Positions 8,641-16,790 of a DNA stretch of 64,000 nucleotides are shown here, one piece after another. Position numbers and translations under genes: made by a program. The notes beneath the pieces were generated by a model. That model did no database searches and was not told the DNA's origin. It saw only the letters and a list, made by a program, of their open reading frames with translations. The DNA is from Bacillota bacterium (GTDB lineage: Bacteria > Bacillota > Clostridia > Peptostreptococcales > Anaerovoracaceae), in the NCBI GenBank assembly GCA_022793795.1, contig JAAWDM010000022.1:1-64000 (forward strand), in the 5' to 3' direction. Each line of letters begins with the position of its first letter. The stretch's first letter is position 1.

Positions 8641-8948
8641 AAATTCTCACATAAAGGCTATTTTTATAAAGGAAATATCGACAGTCACAGCTAAATTTCT
8701 CACATCACTCATAAGTTTAAGGCCAATGTATCGAACACGCCAAAGGAAAACTCTCATATTTTTTACTTATCTGCCTCCGTTATATTGATTTTCCTCTTCA
8801 AATTCCATATTTCCTTCCTGTATGTTCGACACATCATAGTAAAATTCCCATATTGTATGAGAATTTCTTATCACCAATTCGATATATCCAGCAAAAAAAG
8901 CCCCAATATGTGAGAATTTCCCTCTACACTCATATTTGATCGTAAACG
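8641..8948. repeat. Degenerate tandem array, six units of about 53 bp
   Basis: Units start at 8641, 8693, 8747, 8800, 8841 and 8895 (steps 52, 54, 53, 41, 54). Each begins with an A-rich AAATTCYCATAT-like block (AAATTCTCACATA, AAATTTCTCACATC, AAAACTCTCATATT, AAATTCCATATTT, AAAATTCCCATATTG, AAAAAGCCCCAATATG). About 35-38 bases later, or 25 in the short unit, comes an ATCGA/TTCGA/TTGAT motif. The units are too diverged and of the wrong period to be coding. The 8358-9004 stretch has no credible gene. Origin and function unknown. Confidence 0.5.
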
Positions 8949-8964
8949 ATATTTCCTGCATGAC

Positions 8965-8991
8965 GAAAAAATCGGTACGATAGTACCGATT
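8965..8991 (-). terminator. Rho-independent terminator after the pentapeptide-repeat gene
   Basis: On the minus strand AATCGGTAC and GTACCGATT form a 9-bp perfect stem with a 4-nt loop, followed by a run of T (8965-8970). It starts 14 bases after the stop of the gene at 9005-9607 and ends the lit-like/pentapeptide operon. Confidence 0.85.
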
Positions 8992-9004
8992 CCAGCAGTT
9001 CTTT

Positions 9005-9607
9005 TTATACAATCTTGACTCCCAGCACCAAGGCTAAATCCATGGTCTGAGCTGGACTGATTTTCATTCCCACAAGTTCGCTGAAATTGTCAGAAACCTT
9101 GATTCTTTCAATATTGCAGCTACTCATATCCATATCCTTTAATCGGGTCTTGAAAAAATCTGCCTCCTTCAAGTCCACCTTTTCAAATTTCATCTTTTTC
9201 ATGGCAGTTTCGTTGAAAAAACTGCTGGTCATCTGGCTATCCTTAATTCGGCAGTTTTCCCACTTGGTCTTAGAAAAATTGGCGTAAACATAAGAGCCGC
9301 CTTCCACAATGGTATGGCGAAAGATAGCCTCATCAAAATAAGCGCTATCGCCCACGCAATCTATCACTCTACAATCACGGAAATAAGTTTTAGTAAATAT
9401 GCTTTCTCCAAAATTGCAGTTTTCCATGGTCACGTTATAAAAACATACCCCTGTCAAGTCGCATTTTTCAAAGCGACAATCGCGAAAAGTCACCTGCTGG
9501 AAGTCTACACCTGTTAGAGGAAACTCCCGTATTTCAATGTTTTCATAAACTACTTCCCGAATAGGACTCTCCATTTCCAATGCCTGATAATAATCTTCTT
9601 TTAACAT
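9005..9607 (-). CDS. Pentapeptide-repeat protein
   Basis: The 200-residue protein carries degenerate pentapeptide repeats of the A(D/N)LXX kind over most of its length, for example VDFQQVTFRDCRFEKCDLTG and ANFSKTKWENCRI. These fold into a right-handed square beta-helix. Relatives include Qnr/MfpA DNA mimics that shield gyrase, and many proteins of unknown role. No signal peptide is seen, so it is cytoplasmic. I prefer ATG 9607 to the GTG at 9634 because AAAGGGGA lies 8 nt upstream. The start overlaps the preceding Lit-like gene by 7 nt, so the two are translated together. Function unknown. Confidence 0.85.
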   Translation of the reverse strand: MLKEDYYQALEMESPIREVVYENIEIREFPLTGVDFQQVTFRDCRFEKCDLTGVCFYNVTMENCNFGESIFTKTYFRDCRVIDCVGDSAYFDEAIFRHTIVEGGSYVYANFSKTKWENCRIKDSQMTSSFFNETAMKKMKFEKVDLKEADFFKTRLKDMDMSSCNIERIKVSDNFSELVGMKISPAQTMDLALVLGVKIV

Positions 9608-10269
9608 GAATCTTTCCCCTTTTCCAATTTGCACGCCAAAACTCTACAGCACACTACCAGCAATACCACCAAAACTATAATTAAAATCCCGCAATGCATG
9701 AAGAATTGGTCAGGCAGAACCCGAATAATCGGGTCGGTCTTTGCATTAAAGAGCCAGAAATCATTGCGAAATAAAATCTTATGCATCAGCACAAAGGCAT
9801 TCTCCCAGCTGACAGCCATCAGTCCGCCGATGACCGCTACCAAAGCCAGCGCCACCCAACCTGCCCATTTCAGCCACCGATAATCGTAATCCTTCCGCCA
9901 GCGTTGGAAAGCAATCCGGAGAAAGACGGTTATACTGCCCATAATGGCCCCGAGCTGAGCAGCGATAAAGATACGCTTCACCTCCTGAAAATGAATCCGC
10001 CCCTGCTCCGACATGGTGAAATCAGGAAACTTCAACACGGACGGTCCGCCCAAAAGGTTATAATCCATCAACACATCATAGTTTTGTCTACAGATCGATT
10101 CCGGAATCCCTGTCTCCTCTGAAATACCCAAATGTCCCATATCAAAATAATAGAGCGGTCTGAAAACCACTGTCAGGGCAATGGAAATACATATGATAAT
10201 CATCACCAATATTACCGCCATAACCAGCTGTTTTGCAAAACCTTCTCTCCGTGAAGTCTTCAACTCCAT
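9601..10269 (-). CDS. Lit-like membrane protein (DUF1461/TIGR01906), putative lipoprotein intramolecular transacylase
   Basis: The 222-residue protein has an N-terminal membrane segment (about 15-36), an external domain, two middle segments (about 101-118 and 136-155) and a C-terminal one (about 193-212). This is the TIGR01906/DUF1461 plan. Family hallmarks are present: MSEQGRIHFQEVKRIF with His93, and LMHKILFRNDFWLF with His163, then LPDQFF. In characterised Lit enzymes two equivalent histidines are required to move an acyl chain within diacylglyceryl-Cys lipoproteins, giving lyso-form lipoproteins that evade TLR2. I chose ATG 10269 because GGAGG lies 6 nt upstream and the longer frame would start inside the promoter. 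It is translationally coupled to the pentapeptide gene. Confidence 0.75.
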   Translation of the reverse strand: MELKTSRREGFAKQLVMAVILVMIIICISIALTVVFRPLYYFDMGHLGISEETGIPESICRQNYDVLMDYNLLGGPSVLKFPDFTMSEQGRIHFQEVKRIFIAAQLGAIMGSITVFLRIAFQRWRKDYDYRWLKWAGWVALALVAVIGGLMAVSWENAFVLMHKILFRNDFWLFNAKTDPIIRVLPDQFFMHCGILIIVLVVLLVVCCRVLACKLEKGKDSC

Positions 10270-10322
10270 CGCTGTCCTCCAAAATCCCAGTTGGAATTCT
10301 TCCTTGAATTCTTTTTGTCCCC

Positions 10323-10351
10323 ATGATACCATAATGTAGATATAAAAACAA
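10323..10351 (-). promoter_or_regulatory. Probable promoter of the lit-like/pentapeptide operon
   Basis: On the minus strand, TTGTTT (10346-10351) and TATCAT (10323-10328) are 17 bp apart with an extended TGG before the -10. The position supports ATG 10269 as the start. Confidence 0.55.
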
Positions 10352-10370
10352 ATAAATTTGCAAAAAAACC

Positions 10371-10408
10371 TTTACTTTATTACATTAACGTGTTATCGTG
10401 TTAATGTA
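10371..10408 (+). promoter_or_regulatory. his operon promoter overlapped by a 9-bp palindromic operator
   Basis: TTTACT (10371-10376) and TATCGT (10394-10399, preceded by TGT) are 17 bp apart. The inverted repeat TACATTAAC (10381-10389) and GTTAATGTA (10400-10408) spans the -10 region, so a repressor bound there would block hisZ transcription. A TrpR-like HisR repressor is one candidate, as known in other Firmicutes. No T-box leader is present: the 5' leader is under 70 nt. Confidence 0.6.
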
Positions 10409-10463
10409 CCAAAAACACAAGGTGAATTTGTTTTACCATACATTTATGAAAGGACGACCAACC

Positions 10464-11603
10464 ATGGAATCTACACTGATGGAAAGTCTCAAACGGGAAG
10501 ACCGTATCATATTAAATCTGCGCCGCCTTTATGAGCAGTTCGGATACACCCATTACAAAATGAATAAATTTGAAGAATATGACCTATATGTAGCCAATAA
10601 GGATTTTCTGGCTGACAGCAGCATCATTACTTTTACAGATACCAATGGCAAACTGATGGCTCTGAAGCCAGATGTAACCCTTTCCATCGTAAAAAATTAT
10701 CTGCCTGTGCCAGATACTGTCCAAAAGGTCTACTATAATGAAAATATCTATCGGCCGGCTAAAAGCACCCATATCTACAAGGAAACCATGCAAATGGGAC
10801 TGGAATGTATCGGCGCTTTGGACACCTACCATATCAGCGAGGTGGTGGTTCTGGCTGCAAAAAGTCTGGAAACCCTAAGCGATCACTATATTTTAGATCT
10901 TTCTCATGTGGGCGTTATCAGAGGATTTTTGGAGGCCTTGTCCCTGCGCCCTTCCCAGGAAACTAAATTTCTTACCCTACTGAAAGAGAAAAACGCTCAT
11001 GGCATCCGTCAGCTGCTGGATGACTTGGGAATCGGCGGTAATTTACAGGAAAAGGCGATTACTCTGGCATCTTCTTACGGTTCCATGGAAATCGTTATCC
11101 CTGTTTTGCAAGATCTGATTATGAACAAGACCATGGCTCGGGCTGTTGAGGAACTTTCTCTCATCTGCAATATCCTTATGAGTCAGGGACTCCGCAACAT
11201 TCATCTGGATTTTTCCATTGAGGGCGATATGGCTTACTATAACGGCGTTCTGTTTCGCGGATATATCGCTGGAATTCCTTCCAGTGTCCTTTCTGGCGGT
11301 CAATACGATGAATTGACGGAAAAGATGGGAAAAAGGGCCGGCGCCTTGGGATTTGCCATCAATATGGCCCTTTTAGAAAGTTATGAGGCAGCGTCCGAGG
11401 ACTACGATGTGGATGTGTTACTGTTGTACGATAGCGACGGTCTCGACAGTTCTACGCTTATGGCTGCTGTTTCTGCGCTGATTGAAAAGGGCCATACCGT
11501 ACAGACCCAACGTCAGGCTCCTCCAAAATTAAAATACAAAAAACTCATGAAATTTCAGGACGGGGAGGTAAAGGAATTTGAATCAGTTGACACAGATCAT
11601 TAA
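10464..11603 (+). CDS. hisZ: ATP phosphoribosyltransferase regulatory subunit HisZ
   Basis: HisZ is a catalytically inactive histidyl-tRNA synthetase paralogue that joins short-form HisG in a hetero-octamer, activates it and carries the histidine feedback site. The protein has class II synthetase-like motifs, including DPDVTLS-type KPDVTLSIVKNY near residue 65 and the C-terminal GGQYDELTEKMGKRAGALGF. I place the start at ATG 10464 (379 residues) because AAAGGA lies 9 nt upstream. The longer frame from 10398 begins inside the promoter/operator. It is the first gene of the histidine operon and overlaps hisG by 26 nt. Its presence agrees with the short HisG next to it. Confidence 0.95.
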   Translation: MESTLMESLKREDRIILNLRRLYEQFGYTHYKMNKFEEYDLYVANKDFLADSSIITFTDTNGKLMALKPDVTLSIVKNYLPVPDTVQKVYYNENIYRPAKSTHIYKETMQMGLECIGALDTYHISEVVVLAAKSLETLSDHYILDLSHVGVIRGFLEALSLRPSQETKFLTLLKEKNAHGIRQLLDDLGIGGNLQEKAITLASSYGSMEIVIPVLQDLIMNKTMARAVEELSLICNILMSQGLRNIHLDFSIEGDMAYYNGVLFRGYIAGIPSSVLSGGQYDELTEKMGKRAGALGFAINMALLESYEAASEDYDVDVLLLYDSDGLDSSTLMAAVSALIEKGHTVQTQRQAPPKLKYKKLMKFQDGEVKEFESVDTDH

Positions 11604-12216
11604 CGTTGCTCTACCAAAAGGCAGATTGGGTGAAAAGGTGTACGATATGTTTGAGGCTGCTGGCTATCCTTGCCCGTCCATCAAAGAGGATAGCCGCAAG
11701 CTGATCTTTGAAAATGCCGAAATCGGCATCCGTTACTTCTGGGTCAAACCCTCTGATGTAGCTATTTATGTGGAGCGGGGCGCTGCTGACATCGGTGTGG
11801 CAGGAAAAGATATTTTATTAGAATACAGCCCTGACATTTACGAACTGTTAGATTTGAACATGGGAAAGTGCCGTATGGCGGTGGCAGGAAAAAAGGATTT
11901 TCGCGATAACACCAACAGACCTCTACGAGTAGCTACCAAGTTTTCCAATATTGCGTTGGATTACTACAATCGCAAGGGGCGAGATATCGACATTATCAAA
12001 CTGCAGGGTTCCATTGAACTGGCCCCCATCCTGGGGCTTTCCGATGTGATCGTGGACATCGTGGAAACCGGAACCACCCTGAAAGAAAACAATCTGGAAG
12101 TGATGGAGACCATCGTGCCTATCAGCGCCAGACTCATATCTAATAAGGTCAGCTTTAAATTTAAAAATTATGAAATCGAATCTATCGTAAAAAATATGCA
12201 GCAGGTGATGAAATGA
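11578..12216 (+). CDS. hisG: ATP phosphoribosyltransferase catalytic subunit, short form
   Basis: HisG condenses ATP and PRPP to phosphoribosyl-ATP, the first and committed step of histidine synthesis. At 212 residues this is the short form that lacks the C-terminal regulatory domain and needs HisZ. Visible motifs are VALPKGRLGEKVYDMF at the N-terminus, PSDVAIYVERGAADIGVAGK, and the PRPP-binding LSDVIVDIVETGTTLKENNL. The start is TTG 11578, with GGGGAGG 9 nt upstream, inside the end of hisZ. It overlaps hisC by the ATGA tetranucleotide. In many clostridial operons hisD follows hisG; here it does not. Confidence 0.96.
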   Translation: MNQLTQIINVALPKGRLGEKVYDMFEAAGYPCPSIKEDSRKLIFENAEIGIRYFWVKPSDVAIYVERGAADIGVAGKDILLEYSPDIYELLDLNMGKCRMAVAGKKDFRDNTNRPLRVATKFSNIALDYYNRKGRDIDIIKLQGSIELAPILGLSDVIVDIVETGTTLKENNLEVMETIVPISARLISNKVSFKFKNYEIESIVKNMQQVMK

Positions 12217-13328
12217 GCAAATTTCTAAATGAAAAATATCAAAATCTGGAGGTATACGTCCCAGGCGAACAGCCTCAGGATATGGAGTATATTAAGCTGA
12301 ATACCAATGAATCTCCTTATCCCCCTGCCCCGTCTGTCATCAAGGCCATCGACCAGGCCGCGGTTTCCGACCTTCGTCTCTATCCGGATCCGGAGTGTGC
12401 TGGCCTGATAAAGAAACTGGCCTGCTCTTATGGCGTGAAACCGGAAAACATATACTTGTCCAACGGCTCTGACGACATTTTAAATTTTGCCTTCATGGCG
12501 CTATCCGGTTTTTGGGGCAAAGTCTATTTCCCTGAAATCAGCTATGGTTTCTATCAGGTCTATGCCGACCTGTATCAGCTGGATGCAGTGAAAGTTCCCT
12601 TGCGCCCGGATTTTTCCATTGACTACAAAGACTACTGCGGTGTTCAGGGCATGGTGGTCATCGCCAATCCCAACGCGCCTACCGGCCTAGCTCTGAGTTT
12701 AGAGGAGATTCGTAAAATTCTGGACTCCAATCCTGACCAGGTGGTCATCATAGACGAAGCCTATGTGGATTTTGGTGGAACATCAGCAGTTCCTCTTGTG
12801 GCAGAATATGATAACCTTCTGGTGGTACAAACCTTTAGTAAATCCCGCTCCATGGCCGGCGCCAGATTGGGATTTGCCATCGCCAATGCTGAACTGATTG
12901 CAGACTTAAATCGAATCAAGTATTCCACCAACCCATATAATATCAATCGACTCACACTGCTTGCCGGAGAGGCGGCTTTAGATGCAGCGGACTATTATCA
13001 AAGCCGATGTGCAAAAATCATAGAAACCCGAGCCTACACAGCTTCCGCTTTAGAGGGCCTTGGCTTCACGGTTTTGCCGTCCTTGACCAATTTTCTCTTT
13101 GTCAAATCAGACCATATGGGCGGCCAGCAACTCTATGAGGCCTTGAAAGCCAAAGGAATTCTCATTCGGCATTTTTCCTCTCCGAAGATTCAGGACTACA
13201 ACCGCATTACCATCGGTACCAGGGAACAAATGAATGTAATGCTGGACAGAATACAGGAAATCCTGAGGCAAGATACATCGGCTGATTGGCTCAATGCCAA
13301 CACTTCAAAAAACAGAAAGGACAGGTAA
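12213..13328 (+). CDS. hisC: Histidinol-phosphate aminotransferase
   Basis: HisC is a PLP-dependent fold-type I transaminase that converts imidazole-acetol phosphate to histidinol phosphate with glutamate as donor. The 371 residues are normal length. Visible features are YIKLNTNESPYPP near the start, NPNAPTGLAL, VIIDEAYVDF carrying the PLP-pyridine Asp, and FSKSRSMAGARLGF with the Schiff-base Lys. It overlaps hisG by 4 nt and runs past the hisB ribosome site at its end. The C-terminus ends in a short polar tail (WLNANTSKNRKDR). HisC/aromatic aminotransferase relatives exist, but the operon fixes the role. Confidence 0.95.
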   Translation: MSKFLNEKYQNLEVYVPGEQPQDMEYIKLNTNESPYPPAPSVIKAIDQAAVSDLRLYPDPECAGLIKKLACSYGVKPENIYLSNGSDDILNFAFMALSGFWGKVYFPEISYGFYQVYADLYQLDAVKVPLRPDFSIDYKDYCGVQGMVVIANPNAPTGLALSLEEIRKILDSNPDQVVIIDEAYVDFGGTSAVPLVAEYDNLLVVQTFSKSRSMAGARLGFAIANAELIADLNRIKYSTNPYNINRLTLLAGEAALDAADYYQSRCAKIIETRAYTASALEGLGFTVLPSLTNFLFVKSDHMGGQQLYEALKAKGILIRHFSSPKIQDYNRITIGTREQMNVMLDRIQEILRQDTSADWLNANTSKNRKDR

Positions 13329-13332
13329 CAAC

Positions 13333-13920
13333 ATGCGAAACAGTCAAATTACAAGAAAGACCAATGAAACGGATATTACGCTGTCCCTCAAATTAGACGG
13401 CAGCGGTATCGGTCAAATCGATACTGGGGTAGGATTTTTAGACCACATGCTAACCCTCTTTGCCCGCCACGGCAATTTTGATCTCACCGTATGCTGCAAA
13501 GGAGATGTGGAAGTGGACGACCACCACAGTGTGGAGGATATCGGAATCTGCCTGGGTGCTGCATTTTCTGAAGCGCTGGGCCATATGGCCGGTATCTGCC
13601 GATACGGAAATATCATTCTTCCTATGGATGAGGCGCTCATTCTGTGCGCTACAGATATTTCCGGTAGAAGCCATCTGGAATACAACTTAAACATTCCTAC
13701 TGAAAAGGTCGGGGTCTTTGATACCCAGTTGGTGGAAGAGTTTTTCCAGGCCTTTGTCCGCCATGCCAACCTAACCCTGCACCTTCGCCAACTATCTGGT
13801 TCTAACTCTCATCATATCATCGAAGGAACCTTTAAGGCTTTCGCTAGAGTCATGAGAGAAGCGGTTTCTATGGATCCTGCCATGGAAGGCCGAATCCCCT
13901 CCACGAAAGGAGTTCTATAG
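13333..13920 (+). CDS. hisB: Imidazoleglycerol-phosphate dehydratase
   Basis: HisB dehydrates imidazole-glycerol phosphate to imidazole-acetol phosphate with two manganese ions. The stand-alone 195-residue dehydratase lacks the histidinol-phosphatase domain of enterobacterial HisB, consistent with a separate hisK downstream. Metal-binding motifs DHMLTLFARHG, DDHHSVEDIGICLG and SNSHHIIEGTFKAFAR are present, along with the terminal STKG. I chose ATG 13333 (MRNSQITRKTNETDI) over the longer frame at 13294, because it has its own upstream AAAGGACAGG and matches the family start. hisH begins directly after its stop codon. Confidence 0.95.
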   Translation: MRNSQITRKTNETDITLSLKLDGSGIGQIDTGVGFLDHMLTLFARHGNFDLTVCCKGDVEVDDHHSVEDIGICLGAAFSEALGHMAGICRYGNIILPMDEALILCATDISGRSHLEYNLNIPTEKVGVFDTQLVEEFFQAFVRHANLTLHLRQLSGSNSHHIIEGTFKAFARVMREAVSMDPAMEGRIPSTKGVL

Positions 13921-14574
13921 ATGATTGCAATCGTAGATTATGGCGTGGGAAATCTATTTTCCCTAAAAAGTTCTCTTCAAGAGGTAAACAGGCAATGTGA
14001 GGCAGAAGACCCTTCTTCTCCTGTCATCGACGTGGTCGTTACCGGTGAGCCTGCTCTGCTTCGCTCTGCTGATAAAATTATTCTGCCTGGAGTAGGCGCT
14101 TTCGGCGATGCGGCGGCCAAACTTCGTGAAAATCATCTGGATCAGATTCTGATAGAAGAAGCCCATAAGGGTAAACCCCTTTTAGGTATCTGCCTGGGGA
14201 TGCAGCTTTTGTTGGAAACCGGAGAGGAATATGGAATTCATCAAGGCCTTGGTTTGATCCCTGGTCGGGTGGTTCCCATAAAGCCAGTTATTCCTAAGGA
14301 TTACAAGATTCCTCATATCGGATGGAACAGTCTACGCTTTCCTGCGGGTAAGGAAAAAAATCCTCTTTTTCAATATATTGAGGAGGGAGACTACGTTTAT
14401 TTCGTTCACTCCTTTTATGCTGCGGACTGCACCGAATCAGTCATTGCTGACACAGAATACGGTGGGTGGCTCACGGCTGCCGTGGCATCAGGTAATGTAT
14501 ACGGATGTCAATTTCATCCAGAAAAAAGCGGACAGACTGGCCTAGCCATACTGCGGGCCTTCTGCCAGTTGTAA
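13921..14574 (+). CDS. hisH: Imidazole glycerol phosphate synthase, glutaminase subunit
   Basis: HisH hydrolyses glutamine and passes ammonia to HisF, which forms imidazole-glycerol phosphate and AICAR. This class I glutamine amidotransferase has the oxyanion loop PGVGAFGDA, nucleophile Cys in GICLGMQLLLETGEEYG, and the His/Glu pair in CQFHPEKSGQTG. The 217 residues include a slightly extended loop near residues 20-45. ATG 13921 follows the hisB stop immediately and has AAAGGAG 9 nt upstream. It is separated from hisA by 23 nt. HisA lies between HisH and HisF, the common Firmicute order. Confidence 0.96.
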   Translation: MIAIVDYGVGNLFSLKSSLQEVNRQCEAEDPSSPVIDVVVTGEPALLRSADKIILPGVGAFGDAAAKLRENHLDQILIEEAHKGKPLLGICLGMQLLLETGEEYGIHQGLGLIPGRVVPIKPVIPKDYKIPHIGWNSLRFPAGKEKNPLFQYIEEGDYVYFVHSFYAADCTESVIADTEYGGWLTAAVASGNVYGCQFHPEKSGQTGLAILRAFCQL

Positions 14575-14597
14575 TGAATCAATAGGAGGTAAAACCA

Positions 14598-15338
14598 ATG
14601 AAACTGTTTCCTGCCATCGATCTATACCATGGCTGTGCAGTTCGCCTATATAAAGGTGATTATAACCAGATGACCGTCTATAGTGATGATCCTGGCCAGT
14701 TTGCCGCTTCCTTTGAGGATAAGGGCGCAACCTGCCTTCATCTCGTTGATCTGGAGGGTGCAAAGCTGGGAACCACACCCAATCTGACAACTATACAGGA
14801 TATTGTCCATCAAACCGGTCTGTATACGGAACTTGGCGGTGGTATTCGTTCCCTAGAGACCATTGATACTTATCTAAAAATTGGTGTCAATCGGCTGATC
14901 TTAGGAACGGCAGCCATCACCACTCCTGGCTTTGTAGCATCAGCCATTGGTGAGTTTGGCCGTGATGCCATTGCTGTAGGCATTGACATCAAAGACGGCA
15001 AAGTCGCCATCAAAGGTTGGACTGAAGTCACTGATATTACCTGTGACGACTTCTGCCGTCAAATGGAAGAAATCGGTGTTAAGACTATTATCTGTACGGA
15101 TATTTCCAAGGACGGCGCCATGAAAGGCACCAACCGCCAACTTTATCAGCAACTGTCACAGAAATTTACTCTGGATATCATAGCCTCTGGCGGTGTATCC
15201 ACCCTTTCGGATATCCGCGCCCTGGCTGAAATGAATCTTTATGGAGCGATTCTCGGCAAGGCCCTCTATACCGGCGCCATAGACCTGACCGAAGCCATTA
15301 AAGTTACAGAGTTATATGGAAAGGAGCCTTCACTATGA
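14598..15338 (+). CDS. hisA: ProFAR isomerase
   Basis: HisA opens the ribose of ProFAR to give PRFAR by an Amadori rearrangement. The 246-residue beta/alpha barrel starts with FPAIDLYHGCAVRLYKGDY, containing the catalytic Asp, and has the phosphate-binding halves ELGGGIRSLET and IASGGVSTLSD. The second catalytic Asp lies in TDISKDGAMKGTN. A strong AGGAGGT precedes ATG 14598. It overlaps hisF by 4 nt. HisA and HisF share ancestry; the sequence separates clearly as HisA by ICTDISKDG. Confidence 0.96.
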   Translation: MKLFPAIDLYHGCAVRLYKGDYNQMTVYSDDPGQFAASFEDKGATCLHLVDLEGAKLGTTPNLTTIQDIVHQTGLYTELGGGIRSLETIDTYLKIGVNRLILGTAAITTPGFVASAIGEFGRDAIAVGIDIKDGKVAIKGWTEVTDITCDDFCRQMEEIGVKTIICTDISKDGAMKGTNRQLYQQLSQKFTLDIIASGGVSTLSDIRALAEMNLYGAILGKALYTGAIDLTEAIKVTELYGKEPSL

Positions 15339-16093
15339 TTACAAAGCGAATCATCCCCTGTCTGGATGTAAAAAATGGCCGCGTGGTAAAAGGCGTCAAT
15401 TTTGAAGGATTATCCGATGTGTCCTCCCCTGTGGAACTGGCCAAATACTACTCCGATCACGGCGCTGACGAACTGGTATTTTACGATATTACCGCTTCTG
15501 CAGAAGGAAGAGCGCTTTTTACCGACATTCTCACGGAAGTAGCAAGCACTATCTTCATTCCCTTAACAGTAGGCGGCGGTATCAATACTTTATCTGACTT
15601 CGATCGAGTATTGAAATGCGGCGCAGACAAGGTTAGCGTCAACTCTGGCGCTATCAAAAATCCTTCTTTGATTTTAGAAGCTGCAAAAAAATATGGCGAC
15701 CAATGCGTCGTTCTTTCCGTAGACGCTAAACGGGTAAACGGCCAATATCGGGTTTTCGCAAAAGGTGGCCGAGAGGATACCGGCATGGATGCCTTAGAAT
15801 GGATTGAGCAAGGTATCCAAATGGGCGCTGGAGAAGTCGTACTGAACAGCATTGATACTGACGGTGTCAAAGGCGGCTTCGATTTGGAAATGTTGGAGGC
15901 TGTCTGTAACATCTCTTCAGTGCCTGTTATCGCATCTGGCGGAGCCGGCTGTATTGAAGATTTTATTACATTATTTTGCCGATTGCCGAAAGTAGATGCC
16001 GGCCTGGCTGCCTCTATCTTTCACTTTGGTCAGGTTCGGATCAATGACCTAAAATTCCAATTAAAAGACCACAACATTCCAGTAAGAATATAG
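15335..16093 (+). CDS. hisF: Imidazole glycerol phosphate synthase, cyclase subunit
   Basis: HisF uses ammonia from HisH to close the imidazole ring. The 252-residue barrel starts [20 protein letters not shown] with catalytic Asp11, and has [13 protein letters not shown], the second catalytic Asp in [14 protein letters not shown], and VIASGGAG. It overlaps hisA by 4 nt, and is followed by a 46-nt gap before the hisIE start. Length and motifs are standard. Confidence 0.97.
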   Translation: MITKRIIPCLDVKNGRVVKGVNFEGLSDVSSPVELAKYYSDHGADELVFYDITASAEGRALFTDILTEVASTIFIPLTVGGGINTLSDFDRVLKCGADKVSVNSGAIKNPSLILEAAKKYGDQCVVLSVDAKRVNGQYRVFAKGGREDTGMDALEWIEQGIQMGAGEVVLNSIDTDGVKGGFDLEMLEAVCNISSVPVIASGGAGCIEDFITLFCRLPKVDAGLAASIFHFGQVRINDLKFQLKDHNIPVRI

Positions 16094-16139
16094 CTTTGAA
16101 TTCTCACTTCCCAATTATCCCGTGAAAGGAGCACATTAT

Positions 16140-16790
16140 ATGGTTACTGTTGACCAACTAAAATTTGACGAAAAGGGTCTGATTCCTGCCATCGTCGTGG
16201 ATTATGAAACAAAAAAAGTATTGACTCTGGCATACATGAACGAAGAAAGTCTGCATATTTCCATGGAAAAAGGACTGACCTGCTTTTGGAGCCGTTCTCG
16301 CAATGAACTTTGGCTGAAAGGCGATACCTCTGGAAATTATCAGCATATCTATAGCATCACGGCTGACTGTGATCGGGATGCACTGGTAGTTGCGGTTATG
16401 AAAGATGGACCTGCCTGTCATCTGGGTACGGACTCTTGTTTCAATGACCTACTCTATATGAACCCTAAAAATATCGGCTTCACCATGGCCGATCTGATGA
16501 AACTCATCGAAGGCCGCAAAACGGAAAAGAAAGAGGGTTCCTATACCTCCTACCTGTTTGAAAAAGGGTTGGACAAAATACTCAAAAAAGTAGGAGAAGA
16601 GTCTACTGAAGTGATCATTGCTGCCAAAAGTGAAGACAAGGCGGAAACCATCTATGAAATCTCCGACCTGGTTTATCACGTCATGGTGTTAATGATTGAA
16701 ATGGGCATCTCCTTAGAGGACATTCATCGCGAATTGGCTTCTCGCCATGTCATTGACCACAAAGTCAAACAGGAGAAAATGACCAAATGA
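16140..16790 (+). CDS. hisI: Bifunctional phosphoribosyl-AMP cyclohydrolase / phosphoribosyl-ATP pyrophosphatase
   Basis: This HisIE fusion carries out steps two and three of the pathway. The N-terminal cyclohydrolase (about residues 1-110) has [20 protein letters not shown] and the metal-binding Asp/Cys set in [12 protein letters not shown] and [12 protein letters not shown]. The C-terminal pyrophosphatase (about 125-216) has [23 protein letters not shown] at 16122 would coincide with the ribosome site, so ATG 16140 (216 residues), with AAAGGAG 8 nt upstream, is the better start. It overlaps hisK by 4 nt. Confidence 0.96.
   Translation: MVTVDQLKFDEKGLIPAIVVDYETKKVLTLAYMNEESLHISMEKGLTCFWSRSRNELWLKGDTSGNYQHIYSITADCDRDALVVAVMKDGPACHLGTDSCFNDLLYMNPKNIGFTMADLMKLIEGRKTEKKEGSYTSYLFEKGLDKILKKVGEESTEVIIAAKSEDKAETIYEISDLVYHVMVLMIEMGISLEDIHRELASRHVIDHKVKQEKMTK

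Noticed and set aside
8767-9012. 81-codon minus-strand open frame downstream of the pentapeptide gene
   Set aside because: It runs through a strong terminator (8965-8991) and the degenerate tandem array; no ribosome site and no plausible protein features.
10333-10463. T-box or other long leader regulating his genes
   Set aside because: The leader is too short and lacks T-box landmarks; a palindromic operator explains the region better.
13413-13769. 118-codon antisense frame in hisB
   Set aside because: Shadow of hisB, which has full family motifs.
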